Assembly (NCBI GenBank): GCA_947588975.1 | Contig: CANQAF010000016.1 | Span: 1 to 21,864, forward strand | Origin: an uncultured Bacilli bacterium | GTDB taxonomy: Bacteria; Bacillota_I; Bacilli_A; RF39; UBA660 | Reading direction: 5' to 3' | Length of the DNA: 21,864 nt | In this document: positions 7,088 to 13,965 of the stretch, one piece after another | Numbering within the stretch: the first letter of the stretch is position 1 | Layout: each line of letters starts with the position of its first letter | Translations under genes and position numbers: made by a program | Notes under the pieces: model-generated | What the model was told of the DNA's origin: nothing | The model's input: the letters and a program-made list of their open reading frames with translations, nothing else | Databases searched by the model: none

Positions 7088-7940
7088 AATTCTTCACCTG
7101 ATATACAGTTTCTTTATAGTAAAATCCTTTATCAGTAGGCATAGCTACTAATTCATCAATTGCTTGATCACTACCATTTTTTTGATAAAACATCTTTACA
7201 ATAGACGCAAATACATCCTCATCTATCAATTGACCATTCAGTAACACATAATCGATATTTGATTTTTCAAATTCTAAATATTCTTGATATCCATTTAAGA
7301 TAAAGTGTGAATAAACAAATGTACCATAATCATTATCAATCACTGGATATCGTTTTCCTTCTTTTTCCATATAATATATAGAAGAATTTTCTGAAATTTG
7401 AAAATGTGTTAAATAATTTTTAACTTCATGACGTTCTGACACAAACATAGGTAAATGTCCAAATACAGGTACAATGAGTGGCATCGTTGTATTTTTTTTA
7501 ATTTCTAAAATTTCTTTTTTTGTAATTTCTCCTGATACATATGCCATATCTGCTCCAAAAGAATGCCAATAATTCATAGTTGCATAATTTGTAGTCAAGT
7601 GCTCTGCTCCCCAAATAAGTGGTATATCTATTTGATATTCTCTTTTCATCTGTAAAACTGCTACATCATAATATAAAATACCTGAAATCCCCATTTTAGA
7701 TAATTTTTCCATAATTTCTTTTACGTTAGAAAGTTCATTGTTATGAAAATTTTTATTGAGTGCAATCCACAGTTGTTTGTTATGTTTTTTTAAAATAACA
7801 TTCAATTTTTCAATTTCATCTATATTTACCGTATTTACAAAATTCATACTCAAGCCTGTATATCCTAATAAAAAAGCATCCGCATAATCTAGTATCAAAT
7901 TAACATTTGTATGAGTTGGAATTACCATTAATTTTGTCAT
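7077..7940 (-). CDS. trhP1: U32-family partner protein TrhP1 (YrrN-like)
   Basis: 287 residues from the ATG at 7938-7940, preceded by AGGTGAG at good spacing; a GTG three codons earlier lies within the ribosome site. The protein follows the U32 N-terminal barrel (DAFLLGYTGLSMNFVNTV, LWIALNKNFHNNELSNV, GISGILYYDVAVLQM, IPLIWGAEHLTTNYATMNYW). It lacks the cysteine signature of TrhP2, as expected for the shorter subunit of the Bacillus pair. It overlaps trhP2 by 11 bases. Its promoter and ribosome site are squeezed directly behind the terminator of the upstream repeat gene, so this pair is its own transcription unit, separated from trmR by about 2.7 kb of inserted genes. Confidence 0.87.
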   Translation of the reverse strand: MTKLMVIPTHTNVNLILDYADAFLLGYTGLSMNFVNTVNIDEIEKLNVILKKHNKQLWIALNKNFHNNELSNVKEIMEKLSKMGISGILYYDVAVLQMKREYQIDIPLIWGAEHLTTNYATMNYWHSFGADMAYVSGEITKKEILEIKKNTTMPLIVPVFGHLPMFVSERHEVKNYLTHFQISENSSIYYMEKEGKRYPVIDNDYGTFVYSHFILNGYQEYLEFEKSNIDYVLLNGQLIDEDVFASIVKMFYQKNGSDQAIDELVAMPTDKGFYYKETVYQVKNYEN

Positions 7941-7959
7941 ACTTCTCACCTATTTCTTT

Positions 7960-7987
7960 ATTATAACAGAAAATACAAAAAAGACAA
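7960..7987 (-). promoter_or_regulatory. Promoter of trhP1-trhP2 with -35 inside the upstream terminator
   Basis: On the minus strand TTGTCT (7982-7987), 16 bases, then an extended -10, TGT-TATAAT (core 7960-7965). The -35 is part of the hairpin arm that ends the upstream gene. Confidence 0.6.
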
Positions 7988-8002
7988 ATTAAGATTGTCT
8001 TT
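7975..8002 (-). terminator. Intrinsic terminator of the downstream repeat-protein gene
   Basis: An 8-bp stem (7980-7987 with 7995-8002) and 7-base loop are followed by six T on the minus strand. It overlaps the stop codon at 8001-8003. Confidence 0.8.
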
Positions 8003-8911
8003 ATATATTATATTTTTGTTGTAATGTTTTTACTTTTTCAGAATCGATTGAAATAGATATAGAAGATGGTACTTCGATAGTTCCACATAATCGATATAAT
8101 AAATTTACCATTTGATGAAAAGATCTTTTATTATAAATACTATTTTCACCGATTTGTTCTAATATATCCCATGCTTGAATTGCTTTTCTTTGTGTTTTCA
8201 TTTGTTGCATAGCACAGTATAAATATTTTTCAATTTCGAAAAATTCCTCTTGAAATACATCTTTGATATGAACATCTTGTACTGATGTATTATCTAATTT
8301 TGCACTAGAATAACTAGTAGAAGATTGTGTATATCGATTGTTCTTAACACCAGTTACTGCAATCATATGAGATGATTTTTTTGATTTTTCTTTTGTCATT
8401 GGTTTAGATATAGGTAAACAAGGATCTGGTTCACTTTTCATTACGACCGGAGTTTCTTGATCTTGTTGTTTCTGCATAAGCTCTAAAGCTAAATCTGTAT
8501 TAATATATGTACATAAAATATTACTATATATCGTAATATCATAAATTTTTGATTTTTTAGAAATAAGTCGTGCTTTTAATTGATTTAGTACTTTTTTCTT
8601 TGAAATATCATTTTCATACTGTGGCAATTGTTCTTTAATAAGTTGAAGACCTAACTTGACATTATTTTTTTCATAATATGCGATTAAAAGAATTAATTGT
8701 TCCCAACTATAATCTTGTAATTGGCTGAATTCCTCTACATTAATATCATTCGTGTATATTCTTGTGAGAAAATCAGAAACCATAGAATTTTTTTGTTGTA
8801 ACATACTGTCTTTCAATTTGTCTTGAAGCTTTGTTTTATAAATACTAAATGTATATTCTTGTTTACAACGTGTTTCTGTACATTCATTTAATGCCTCTTT
8901 ATATCTACCTA
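8001..8911 (-). repeat. Copy A of a tandem gene duplication
   Basis: This 3' part of the 8001-9449 gene matches 9513-10421 along its length. Over the last 150 or so residues I count seven substitutions plus a changed final residue; the middle part is more diverged. It is best explained by tandem duplication, perhaps with later conversion of the 3' ends. Confidence 0.88.
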
Positions 8912-9449
8912 ACTGTGTTAAAATCGTAATCTTTTGGGAGACAATTGGTAAGCATGTACGACAAATTTCTAAATTACATACATTTAATGCTTCTTCATAT
9001 CTATTTTGTTGCGTTAGTATAGTAATTTTTTGGGATAAAATTGGTAAAAAAGTACTATAATTTTCCGAATTACATATTTTTAATGCTTCTTCATATCTAT
9101 TTTGTTGCATTAGTATGGTAACTTTTTGTGAAACAATTGGGAAATGTTCTCTACAAAGTTCTAAATCACATATCTTTAATGCTTCTTCATATTTTTCTAG
9201 TTGGGTTAAAATCGTAATTTTTTGGGATAAAATTGGTAAATCGGTTTCACAAATATCCTGATTACATAACTCTAAAGCTTCTTGATATTTACCCTGTTTC
9301 ATTAAAATCGATATTTTTTGGGATAAAATGATTAAATTTGTACTACATATATCGTTAGTACATAACTCTAAAGCTTCTTGATACCTTCGTTGTCTTGTCA
9401 ATTGTTTGATCTGTTTTGAAATTGTTATAATATCTAAAATATCATCCAT
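8001..9449 (-). CDS. Six-repeat TPR-like protein, duplicate copy A, unknown function
   Basis: 482 residues, no signal peptide or membrane segment, so probably cytoplasmic. Residues 17-208 are six consecutive 32-residue repeats of the form L-x3-x-x-Y-x-EAL-x-x-C-x4-C...P-I-x-SQK-I-x-I. The pattern is TPR/SEL1-like but two residues shorter than a 34-residue TPR. Five repeats keep a CX4C pair; the fourth has Tyr in place of the second Cys. A helical middle region follows (YSWEQLILLIAYYEKNNVKLGLQLIKE), then a Ser/Lys/Thr-rich linker with KSEPDPCLPISKP, and a conserved C-terminal helical domain (AIQAWDILEQIGENSIYNK). AGGAGG precedes the ATG by eight bases. It is a tandem paralogue of the next gene upstream. 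TPR-type arrays usually bind proteins; the partner is unknown. Confidence 0.85.
   Translation of the reverse strand: MDDILDIITISKQIKQLTRQRRYQEALELCTNDICSTNLIILSQKISILMKQGKYQEALELCNQDICETDLPILSQKITILTQLEKYEEALKICDLELCREHFPIVSQKVTILMQQNRYEEALKICNSENYSTFLPILSQKITILTQQNRYEEALNVCNLEICRTCLPIVSQKITILTQLGRYKEALNECTETRCKQEYTFSIYKTKLQDKLKDSMLQQKNSMVSDFLTRIYTNDINVEEFSQLQDYSWEQLILLIAYYEKNNVKLGLQLIKEQLPQYENDISKKKVLNQLKARLISKKSKIYDITIYSNILCTYINTDLALELMQKQQDQETPVVMKSEPDPCLPISKPMTKEKSKKSSHMIAVTGVKNNRYTQSSTSYSSAKLDNTSVQDVHIKDVFQEEFFEIEKYLYCAMQQMKTQRKAIQAWDILEQIGENSIYNKRSFHQMVNLLYRLCGTIEVPSSISISIDSEKVKTLQQKYNI
8826..9401 (-). repeat. Tandem 96-bp coding repeats (six units)
   Basis: Six in-frame units of 96 bases, each encoding 32 residues. 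In the plus-strand text they recur as AATGCTTCTTCATAT and TTTTTTGGGATAAAATTGGT blocks. Neighbouring units are similar but not identical. Such arrays can gain or lose units by slippage or unequal recombination; the tandem gene has only about three recognisable units. Confidence 0.85.
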
Positions 9450-9512
9450 AAATATTACCTCCTCTCAAATGTATAATATATCCTGTAAAACTTTTTTAAT
9501 CGAATCAACATT

Positions 9513-10421
9513 TTATTCATATTTTTGTTGTAGTATTTTTACTTTTTCAGAATCGATTGAAATAGATATAGGAGATGGTACTTCAATCGTTCCACATAAT
9601 CGATATAATAAATTTACCATTTGATGAAAAGCTCTTTTGTTATAAATACTATTTTCACCGATTTGTTCTAATATATCCCATGCTTGAATTGCTTTTCGTT
9701 GTGTTTTCGTTTGTTGCATAGCACAGTATAAATATTTTTCAATTTCTAAAAATTCCTCTTGAAATACATCTTTGATATGAACATCTTGTACTGATGTATT
9801 ACTTAATTTTATACTAGAATAACTAGTAGAAGATTGTGTATATCGATTGTTTTTAACACCAGTTACTGCAATCATATGAGATGATTTTTTTGATTTTTCT
9901 TTTGTCATTGGTTTAGATATAGGTAAACAAGGATCTGGTTCACTTTTCATTACGACCGGAGTTTCTTGATCTTGTTGTTTCTGCATAATTTCTAAAGCCA
10001 AATCAGCATCAATCTGTGTACATAAAATATTACTATATATTGTAATATAATGCATCTTTAGTTTCTTAGAACTTAATCGTATTTTTAATTGATTTAACAC
10101 TTTTTTCTTTGGAATATCATTTTCATATTGTGGCAATCGTTCTTTAATAAGTTGAAGCCCTAACTTAACATTATTTTTTTCATAATATGCGATTAAAAGA
10201 ATTAATTGTTCCCAACTATAATCTTGTAATTGACTGAATTCTTCTACTTTGATATCATTCGCATATATTCTTGTAAGAAAATTAGAAACAATAGAATATT
10301 TTGGTTGTGAAATGCTATTTTTCAATTGGTTTTGGAGCTTTGCTTTATAGATATTAAATGTGTGATTCAAATGACAACGTTCTTCTGTACATTCATTTAA
10401 TGCTTCTTCATATTTTCCCAT
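9513..10421 (-). repeat. Copy B of a tandem gene duplication
   Basis: This is the partner of 8001-8911. The match starts in the last 32-residue repeat (YEEALNECTEERC here, YKEALNECTETRC in copy A) and runs to within one or two codons of the stop. Confidence 0.88.
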
Positions 10422-10712
10422 CAACATTAATATTTTAACTTTTTGTAATATAATATCTACATTGTCAGCAACGACATCTTGGTTACAAATTTCTAATGCT
10501 TCTTCTAATTTATTTTCAGAAATACATGTTTTGATTTGATGAATATATTGTACCATCTCATTATTTTTGATTTGATTTAATATTTTTTCTTTTACAACAC
10601 GAATTTTTTCACTTTCTTCGCATCTTTCTAATGTACACATATTGAAAGCTTCTTCTAACTTTCCTTGTAATCTTAATTTTTCTATTTCTAAATAAATTGT
10701 ATCCAGTTCCAT
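9513..10712 (-). CDS. Three-repeat TPR-like protein, duplicate copy B, unknown function
   Basis: 399 residues, no signal or membrane segment. Three degenerate copies of the 32-residue unit are visible near residues 14-45 (LQGKLEEAFNMCTLERC), 64-95 (ENKLEEALEICNQDVV, lacking the second Cys) and 96-128 (MGKYEEALNECTEERC). The remainder is nearly the same as the 8001-9449 protein: middle helical region, Ser/Lys linker and C-terminal domain. The ATG follows GGGGAG by nine bases. The gap to the next copy is 63 bases with no hairpin, so both copies may be co-transcribed. The gene sits directly behind the trmR terminator, where Bacillus has trmR and trhP1 adjacent. Function is unknown; a protein-binding scaffold is the natural guess. 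Confidence 0.84.
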   Translation of the reverse strand: MELDTIYLEIEKLRLQGKLEEAFNMCTLERCEESEKIRVVKEKILNQIKNNEMVQYIHQIKTCISENKLEEALEICNQDVVADNVDIILQKVKILMLMGKYEEALNECTEERCHLNHTFNIYKAKLQNQLKNSISQPKYSIVSNFLTRIYANDIKVEEFSQLQDYSWEQLILLIAYYEKNNVKLGLQLIKERLPQYENDIPKKKVLNQLKIRLSSKKLKMHYITIYSNILCTQIDADLALEIMQKQQDQETPVVMKSEPDPCLPISKPMTKEKSKKSSHMIAVTGVKNNRYTQSSTSYSSIKLSNTSVQDVHIKDVFQEEFLEIEKYLYCAMQQTKTQRKAIQAWDILEQIGENSIYNKRAFHQMVNLLYRLCGTIEVPSPISISIDSEKVKILQQKYE

Positions 10713-10749
10713 AAATAATTTCTCCCCTCAGTTTTCTAAATGTATGTAT

Positions 10750-10777
10750 ATTATACACTTTTTAAAAAAAAAGTAAA
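10750..10777 (-). promoter_or_regulatory. Promoter of the duplicated repeat genes
   Basis: On the minus strand TTTACT (10772-10777), 16 bases (mostly T9A5), then TATAAT (10750-10755). The -35 lies within the trmR terminator arm. Confidence 0.55.
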
Positions 10778-10791
10778 GTTTTACTTTACTT
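10762..10791 (-). terminator. Intrinsic terminator of the ireB-trmR operon
   Basis: An 8-bp stem (10771-10778 with 10784-10791) and 5-base loop containing the trmR stop codon (10781-10783) are followed by a T9 tract on the minus strand. Confidence 0.82.
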
Positions 10792-11368
10792 GTTTTATAC
10801 TGACACTAATACCATCACCAATATCATAAAAAAATGTGTTATAGTTTGGATTTTCTTTTAAAAAATCAATATACATATTTAATTTTCGAACAATTCCTCT
10901 AACATTGCGACTTAAAATAGGTTCTTTTGTATGTGTCATTCCATGGAAATTAATATTATCTGAAATAATTACTCCATTTGGTTTCAAATTTTTTTCAAAT
11001 TTTTCAAAAAACTTAATATACTGACTTTTTGCTGCATCAATAAAAATCATATCATATGTTTCTTCTAATTCTACGCTAAATGCATCTTGATATAAAACTT
11101 TAATGCGATTTTCCAAACCAAATTCACTTATATTTTGTAGTGCTAATTCATAACGCTCTTGATCACGTTCAATTGTCGTAACCGTAATATTTTCATGAAC
11201 CAAACACATGCGAATAGCAGAATATCCAATGGCAGTACCAATTTCTAATATATTTTTAATATGATGTTTTTCTATATAATCAAGAACAAACTCAATTCCA
11301 TCTGATTCCATAATTGGAATATGATACTCCTTGGCATACTGTTCCATCTTTTCGATTCTATGATCCAT
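10781..11368 (-). CDS. trmR: tRNA wobble 5-hydroxyuridine O-methyltransferase TrmR (YrrM-like)
   Basis: 195-residue SAM-dependent O-methyltransferase (family 3 type). Motif I is ILEIGTAIGYS (residues 40-50). The metal and substrate region includes YDMIFIDAAKSQY, and DNINFHG follows. In Bacillus the YrrM protein converts wobble 5-hydroxyuridine of several tRNAs to 5-methoxyuridine. The assignment here rests on family plus the neighbourhood mltG-trmR...trhP1-trhP2. The ATG lies within the end of mltG (11-base overlap), implying translational coupling. It is a little shorter than the Bacillus protein at the N-terminus. Catechol-type methyltransferase activity is a formal alternative, unlikely in this context. 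Confidence 0.87.
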   Translation of the reverse strand: MDHRIEKMEQYAKEYHIPIMESDGIEFVLDYIEKHHIKNILEIGTAIGYSAIRMCLVHENITVTTIERDQERYELALQNISEFGLENRIKVLYQDAFSVELEETYDMIFIDAAKSQYIKFFEKFEKNLKPNGVIISDNINFHGMTHTKEPILSRNVRGIVRKLNMYIDFLKENPNYNTFFYDIGDGISVSIKQVK

Positions 11369-12461
11369 ACCAATTACCTGATTCTCTCAATTTCTGAATT
11401 GTATTTTCGTGTTCACTCAATGTTTTAGAAAAATATACTTTTCTATTTTTATCTGAAGCAAAATATAGATAGTTTGTATCTGCAGGATGTAAAACAGATA
11501 CAATTGCATCGATACCTGGGTTAGAAATAGGCCCTGCTGGAAAAGCATCTAATTCATATGTATTATACGAATTTTTCTTTAAATAAGAATCTTCAAAGGC
11601 ATCTTTTCCCATGATTTTTTTATCTCCATAATAAGCTGAAGCACAACTCTGTAAACGCATGTTTTTACTTAATCTAGTTAGAAAAACACTTGCCATTTTT
11701 TCAAAATCGGAAACATTATTTCCTTCTGACTGAATCATAGAAGCTAATGTTATAATTTCGTGAATTGAATATTGATTTTCCTCTATATCTAATTTTATGG
11801 TATTTAATTTTTTTTCCATTTGATCTAACATTGTTTCAAAAATATCTTGAATTGATACATCTGCATTGATAAATTGATAAGTATCTGGAAATAAATATCC
11901 TTCTAATGGATAATAAATGGAACTATCTAAAATATCATCTGTTAAAAACCAATACTTTTGAATTAAACTTTCTATGTAATCTTTGTTTTCTAAAACAGAA
12001 AAAACTTCTTCTTCAGTACGATTTGTATTTTCTGCAATTAAAGAAGCCATTTGCCACATATTCATACCCTCACGGAATGTGATGGTAATGGTATCGGGAT
12101 TATAAGTGGAACCTTCTTTTAATATTTCTACAATTTTAGGAACTCCCATATTTTCACTTAATAAATATTTTCCTGCCTGTAGTCCCTGTACTTTATATAA
12201 CTTAATATATAATTTATAAAAAAATTCTGATTTAATCAAATTTTTAGATTTTAATTGTGAACCAATTGTTAAAAAAGTTTGTCCGGATGTTACATCCAAT
12301 TCTACCAATTCTGTATGATTGCTAACTTTTCCAATATTGATTTTATATATTGTACAACTCACAACAATGAAAATGGCACTAACAATCACCATCACTTCTG
12401 CTAATATCGTAAATTTCTTCATATATAGCCAAAACGAGCGATTATTGCTCGTCATCTCCAT
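11358..12461 (-). CDS. mltG: Endolytic murein transglycosylase MltG (YceG family)
   Basis: Cleaves nascent glycan strands at the membrane and helps set peptidoglycan chain length. 367 residues: short cytoplasmic N-terminus, one transmembrane helix at about residues 18-39, then a LysM-like part and the YceG catalytic domain. The catalytic Glu is E246 in LASMIQSEG. Other family blocks are FREGMNMWQMA, PLEGYLFPDTYQF, AGPISNPGIDAI and LYFASDKNRKVYFSKT. The canonical MPLQSDPT block is changed to MRLQSCASAYYG. The gene starts inside the upstream DUF1292 gene (20-base overlap); ATG at 12461 or the in-frame ATG two codons later are both possible, with no clear ribosome site for either. Confidence 0.93.
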   Translation of the reverse strand: MEMTSNNRSFWLYMKKFTILAEVMVIVSAIFIVVSCTIYKINIGKVSNHTELVELDVTSGQTFLTIGSQLKSKNLIKSEFFYKLYIKLYKVQGLQAGKYLLSENMGVPKIVEILKEGSTYNPDTITITFREGMNMWQMASLIAENTNRTEEEVFSVLENKDYIESLIQKYWFLTDDILDSSIYYPLEGYLFPDTYQFINADVSIQDIFETMLDQMEKKLNTIKLDIEENQYSIHEIITLASMIQSEGNNVSDFEKMASVFLTRLSKNMRLQSCASAYYGDKKIMGKDAFEDSYLKKNSYNTYELDAFPAGPISNPGIDAIVSVLHPADTNYLYFASDKNRKVYFSKTLSEHENTIQKLRESGNWYGS

Positions 12462-12738
12462 TCTTTGATTCAGTTGCAGATTCTTGTAACTGATTTAAAA
12501 TAGTTTCAATAATTTTCCATTCTTTCTCTGTTTCAATTGGTTCTAGTTTCGTTTCATCTTGATTTGGTTCATAGATAGAAGCATATACTTTTATATTTCC
12601 CTCTTCGTCCAACGTATTATCGGTATATACCATATAGTTTTTTCCAGTTTCATCAGATTCAAAAGTAAACAAAATCTCACATTCGATTTCTTTTCCCTCA
12701 TCATTAATTACTTTAAATGTCATTTTTTCTTCTTTCAC
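12442..12738 (-). CDS. DUF1292 family protein (YrzB-like)
   Basis: 98-residue acidic protein of the small DUF1292 family, recognised by MTFKVINDEGKEIECEILFTFESDETGKNYMVYTDNT and IKVYASIYEP, plus its conserved place between ruvX and mltG. The start is GTG at 12736-12738, with GGGTG five bases upstream; an ATG five codons later is weaker. The gene begins four bases after the ruvX stop and overlaps mltG. The family has no firm function known to me; the acidic fold and linkage suggest an accessory role in envelope or RNA metabolism, which is a guess. Confidence 0.85.
   Translation of the reverse strand: MKEEKMTFKVINDEGKEIECEILFTFESDETGKNYMVYTDNTLDEEGNIKVYASIYEPNQDETKLEPIETEKEWKIIETILNQLQESATESKNGDDEQ
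12446..12464 (-). other. GC-rich hairpin in the DUF1292/mltG overlap
   Basis: The minus strand reads ACGAGC-AATAATC-GCTCGT followed by TTTT. The DUF1292 stop codon lies at the loop and the hairpin covers the first codons of mltG. It could attenuate transcription or tune coupled translation; this is inference. Confidence 0.4.
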
Positions 12739-12742
12739 AATA

Positions 12743-13162
12743 TCACCCTTTCATTTTATCCAAATATGTTTGCAATATAATATTTGCAGCCACAGCATCT
12801 ACATGTGCCTTTCTTTTTTTTCTAGAAAGATCAGCCTCTAATAGATAATTGGTGGCCTCTACTGTACTTAAACGCTCATCTTGTAATATTACTTGAATAT
12901 TTAAATATTGTTGTAAATTTTGTTGAAACATAATAGTAATATTAGCACGATCTCCAACTGTATTATTCATATTTTTAGGAAATCCTAACACAATCAAATC
13001 TACTTTTTGCTCTTCAACTATTTGTTTTAATTGCGGAAATAATACTTCATATTCGTTTTCTTTAAACCGAATCGTTTTATAAGAACTAGCAATTGTTTTT
13101 GTAACATCACTTAAAGAAATTCCAAGTGTTCTAGTTCCTAAATCTAACCCCATAGCTCGCAT
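12743..13162 (-). CDS. ruvX: RuvX/YqgF family RNase H-fold nuclease
   Basis: 139-residue RNase H-like protein, with roles described in 16S rRNA 5' end processing and as a putative Holliday junction resolvase. Visible motifs are GLDLGTRTLGIS with the first catalytic Asp at D7, IVLGFPKNMNNTVG, DERLSTVEA, and VDAVAANIILQTYLD with the final Asp. The start overlaps the ireB stop by one base (TAATG), typical of termination-reinitiation, and only a weak ribosome site is present. It is the second gene of the ireB-ruvX-DUF1292-mltG-trmR operon. Confidence 0.94.
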   Translation of the reverse strand: MRAMGLDLGTRTLGISLSDVTKTIASSYKTIRFKENEYEVLFPQLKQIVEEQKVDLIVLGFPKNMNNTVGDRANITIMFQQNLQQYLNIQVILQDERLSTVEATNYLLEADLSRKKRKAHVDAVAANIILQTYLDKMKG

Positions 13163-13401
13163 TAACGAATGGCTTCTTTCAATAAAACTTCTAACAATTT
13201 ACTACGATCAAATTCCAATAGTATACTTCTTGCATTTTCGTAGCTAGTAATATATCCAGGATCTCCACTCATAAGATACCCTACAATTTGATTCACTGGA
13301 TTATAACCACGTTTACGTAAAATTTCCATAACATCTTTAATGGTTTGTAATGCAATTGCATCATTAAACTCTGCATAATCATAAATTTTTGTCTGTTCCA
13401 T
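13162..13401 (-). CDS. ireB: IreB family regulatory protein (UPF0297)
   Basis: 79 residues. The family core RGYNPVNQIVGYLMSGDPGYITSYENAR is unmistakable. In Enterococcus, IreB is phosphorylated on N-terminal threonines by the PASTA kinase IreK and influences cephalosporin resistance. Here the N-terminus is MEQTKIYDY, so only one Thr (T4) is near that position. No kinase or phosphatase gene is in the window. GGTGGAG precedes the ATG. It is the first gene of a five-gene operon, with a good promoter upstream. Confidence 0.92.
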   Translation of the reverse strand: MEQTKIYDYAEFNDAIALQTIKDVMEILRKRGYNPVNQIVGYLMSGDPGYITSYENARSILLEFDRSKLLEVLLKEAIR

Positions 13402-13419
13402 AATATCTCCACCTTATGA

Positions 13420-13458
13420 ATACAATTTTATTGTATCATTGATTATCTTTTTTTGCAA
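13420..13458 (-). promoter_or_regulatory. Promoter of the ireB-ruvX-DUF1292-mltG-trmR operon with inverted repeat
   Basis: On the minus strand TTGCAA (13453-13458), 17 bases, then an extended -10, TGA-TACAAT (core 13430-13435). A perfect 7-3-7 inverted repeat, ATACAAT-TTT-ATTGTAT (13420-13436), covers the -10 and start point. It is a possible operator, although AT-richness makes chance symmetry plausible. Confidence 0.7.
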
Positions 13459-13482
13459 TCATTAATATTATTTCAAAAAACT

Positions 13483-13507
13483 AAAAAAAGGTGATTTATT
13501 CACCTTT
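13483..13507 (-). terminator. Intrinsic terminator of mscL, overlapping its stop codon
   Basis: An 8-bp stem (AAAGGTGA with TCACCTTT, 13487-13494 and 13500-13507) and 5-base loop are followed by T7 on the minus strand. It ends the AI-2E permease-kinase-alaS-mscL operon. Confidence 0.87.
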
Positions 13508-13954
13508 ATGAGTCTTTTTTTTATTTTGTGATTTCAGTAAATCTCTAATTTCTTCTAATAATAACACTTCATCACTTTTAACAGGTACAACTATAGCTTC
13601 TTCCTCTTTTTTCTTGCCAATATGTTCAATTCCATTGATTACTTTAATCATAATAAACACTACAAAAGCCATAATCACAAAATTAATTACATCAGTTAAA
13701 AAAGCTCCATAAGTCAAATTTAAATTTCCAATTTTTAAAGAAAAAGCTGTAAAATCAACTTCACTAAAACTACCTAAAATAGGAGAAATAATGTTATCTG
13801 TAAAACTTTTGACTAGTCCTTGAAAAGCTGCTCCAATTAAAACACCAACCGCTAAGTCCATAACGTTGCCACGTAAAATAAATGTCTTAAATTCTCCTAA
13901 AAATTTAGATCCTTTTTTCTTCATATCAACTTTTGTTTGTTTCATTTTTTTCAT
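13496..13954 (-). CDS. mscL: Large-conductance mechanosensitive channel MscL
   Basis: 152 residues. Forms a homopentameric membrane channel that opens on hypo-osmotic shock. The family signature FKTFILRGNVMDLAVGVLIGAAF marks the N-terminal helix and first transmembrane helix. The second helix is around VINFVIMAFVVFIMIKVI. The C-terminal cytoplasmic helix contains LLLEEIRDLLK, with a lysine-rich tail. The N-terminus has about 15 extra basic residues before the usual start (MKKMKQTKVDMKKKG). AGGTAGTG lies just upstream of the ATG and contains the alaS stop. The gene starts 11 bases after alaS, where Bacillus has ireB, so it is an insertion into the conserved order. Confidence 0.95.
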   Translation of the reverse strand: MKKMKQTKVDMKKKGSKFLGEFKTFILRGNVMDLAVGVLIGAAFQGLVKSFTDNIISPILGSFSEVDFTAFSLKIGNLNLTYGAFLTDVINFVIMAFVVFIMIKVINGIEHIGKKKEEEAIVVPVKSDEVLLLEEIRDLLKSQNKKKTHKGE

Positions 13955-13965
13955 ATATTCACTAC

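Noticed and set aside
8826..9401. Tandem repeats as a CRISPR array
   Set aside because: Units are 96 bases, contiguous, coding and in frame, with no spacers and no cas genes nearby.
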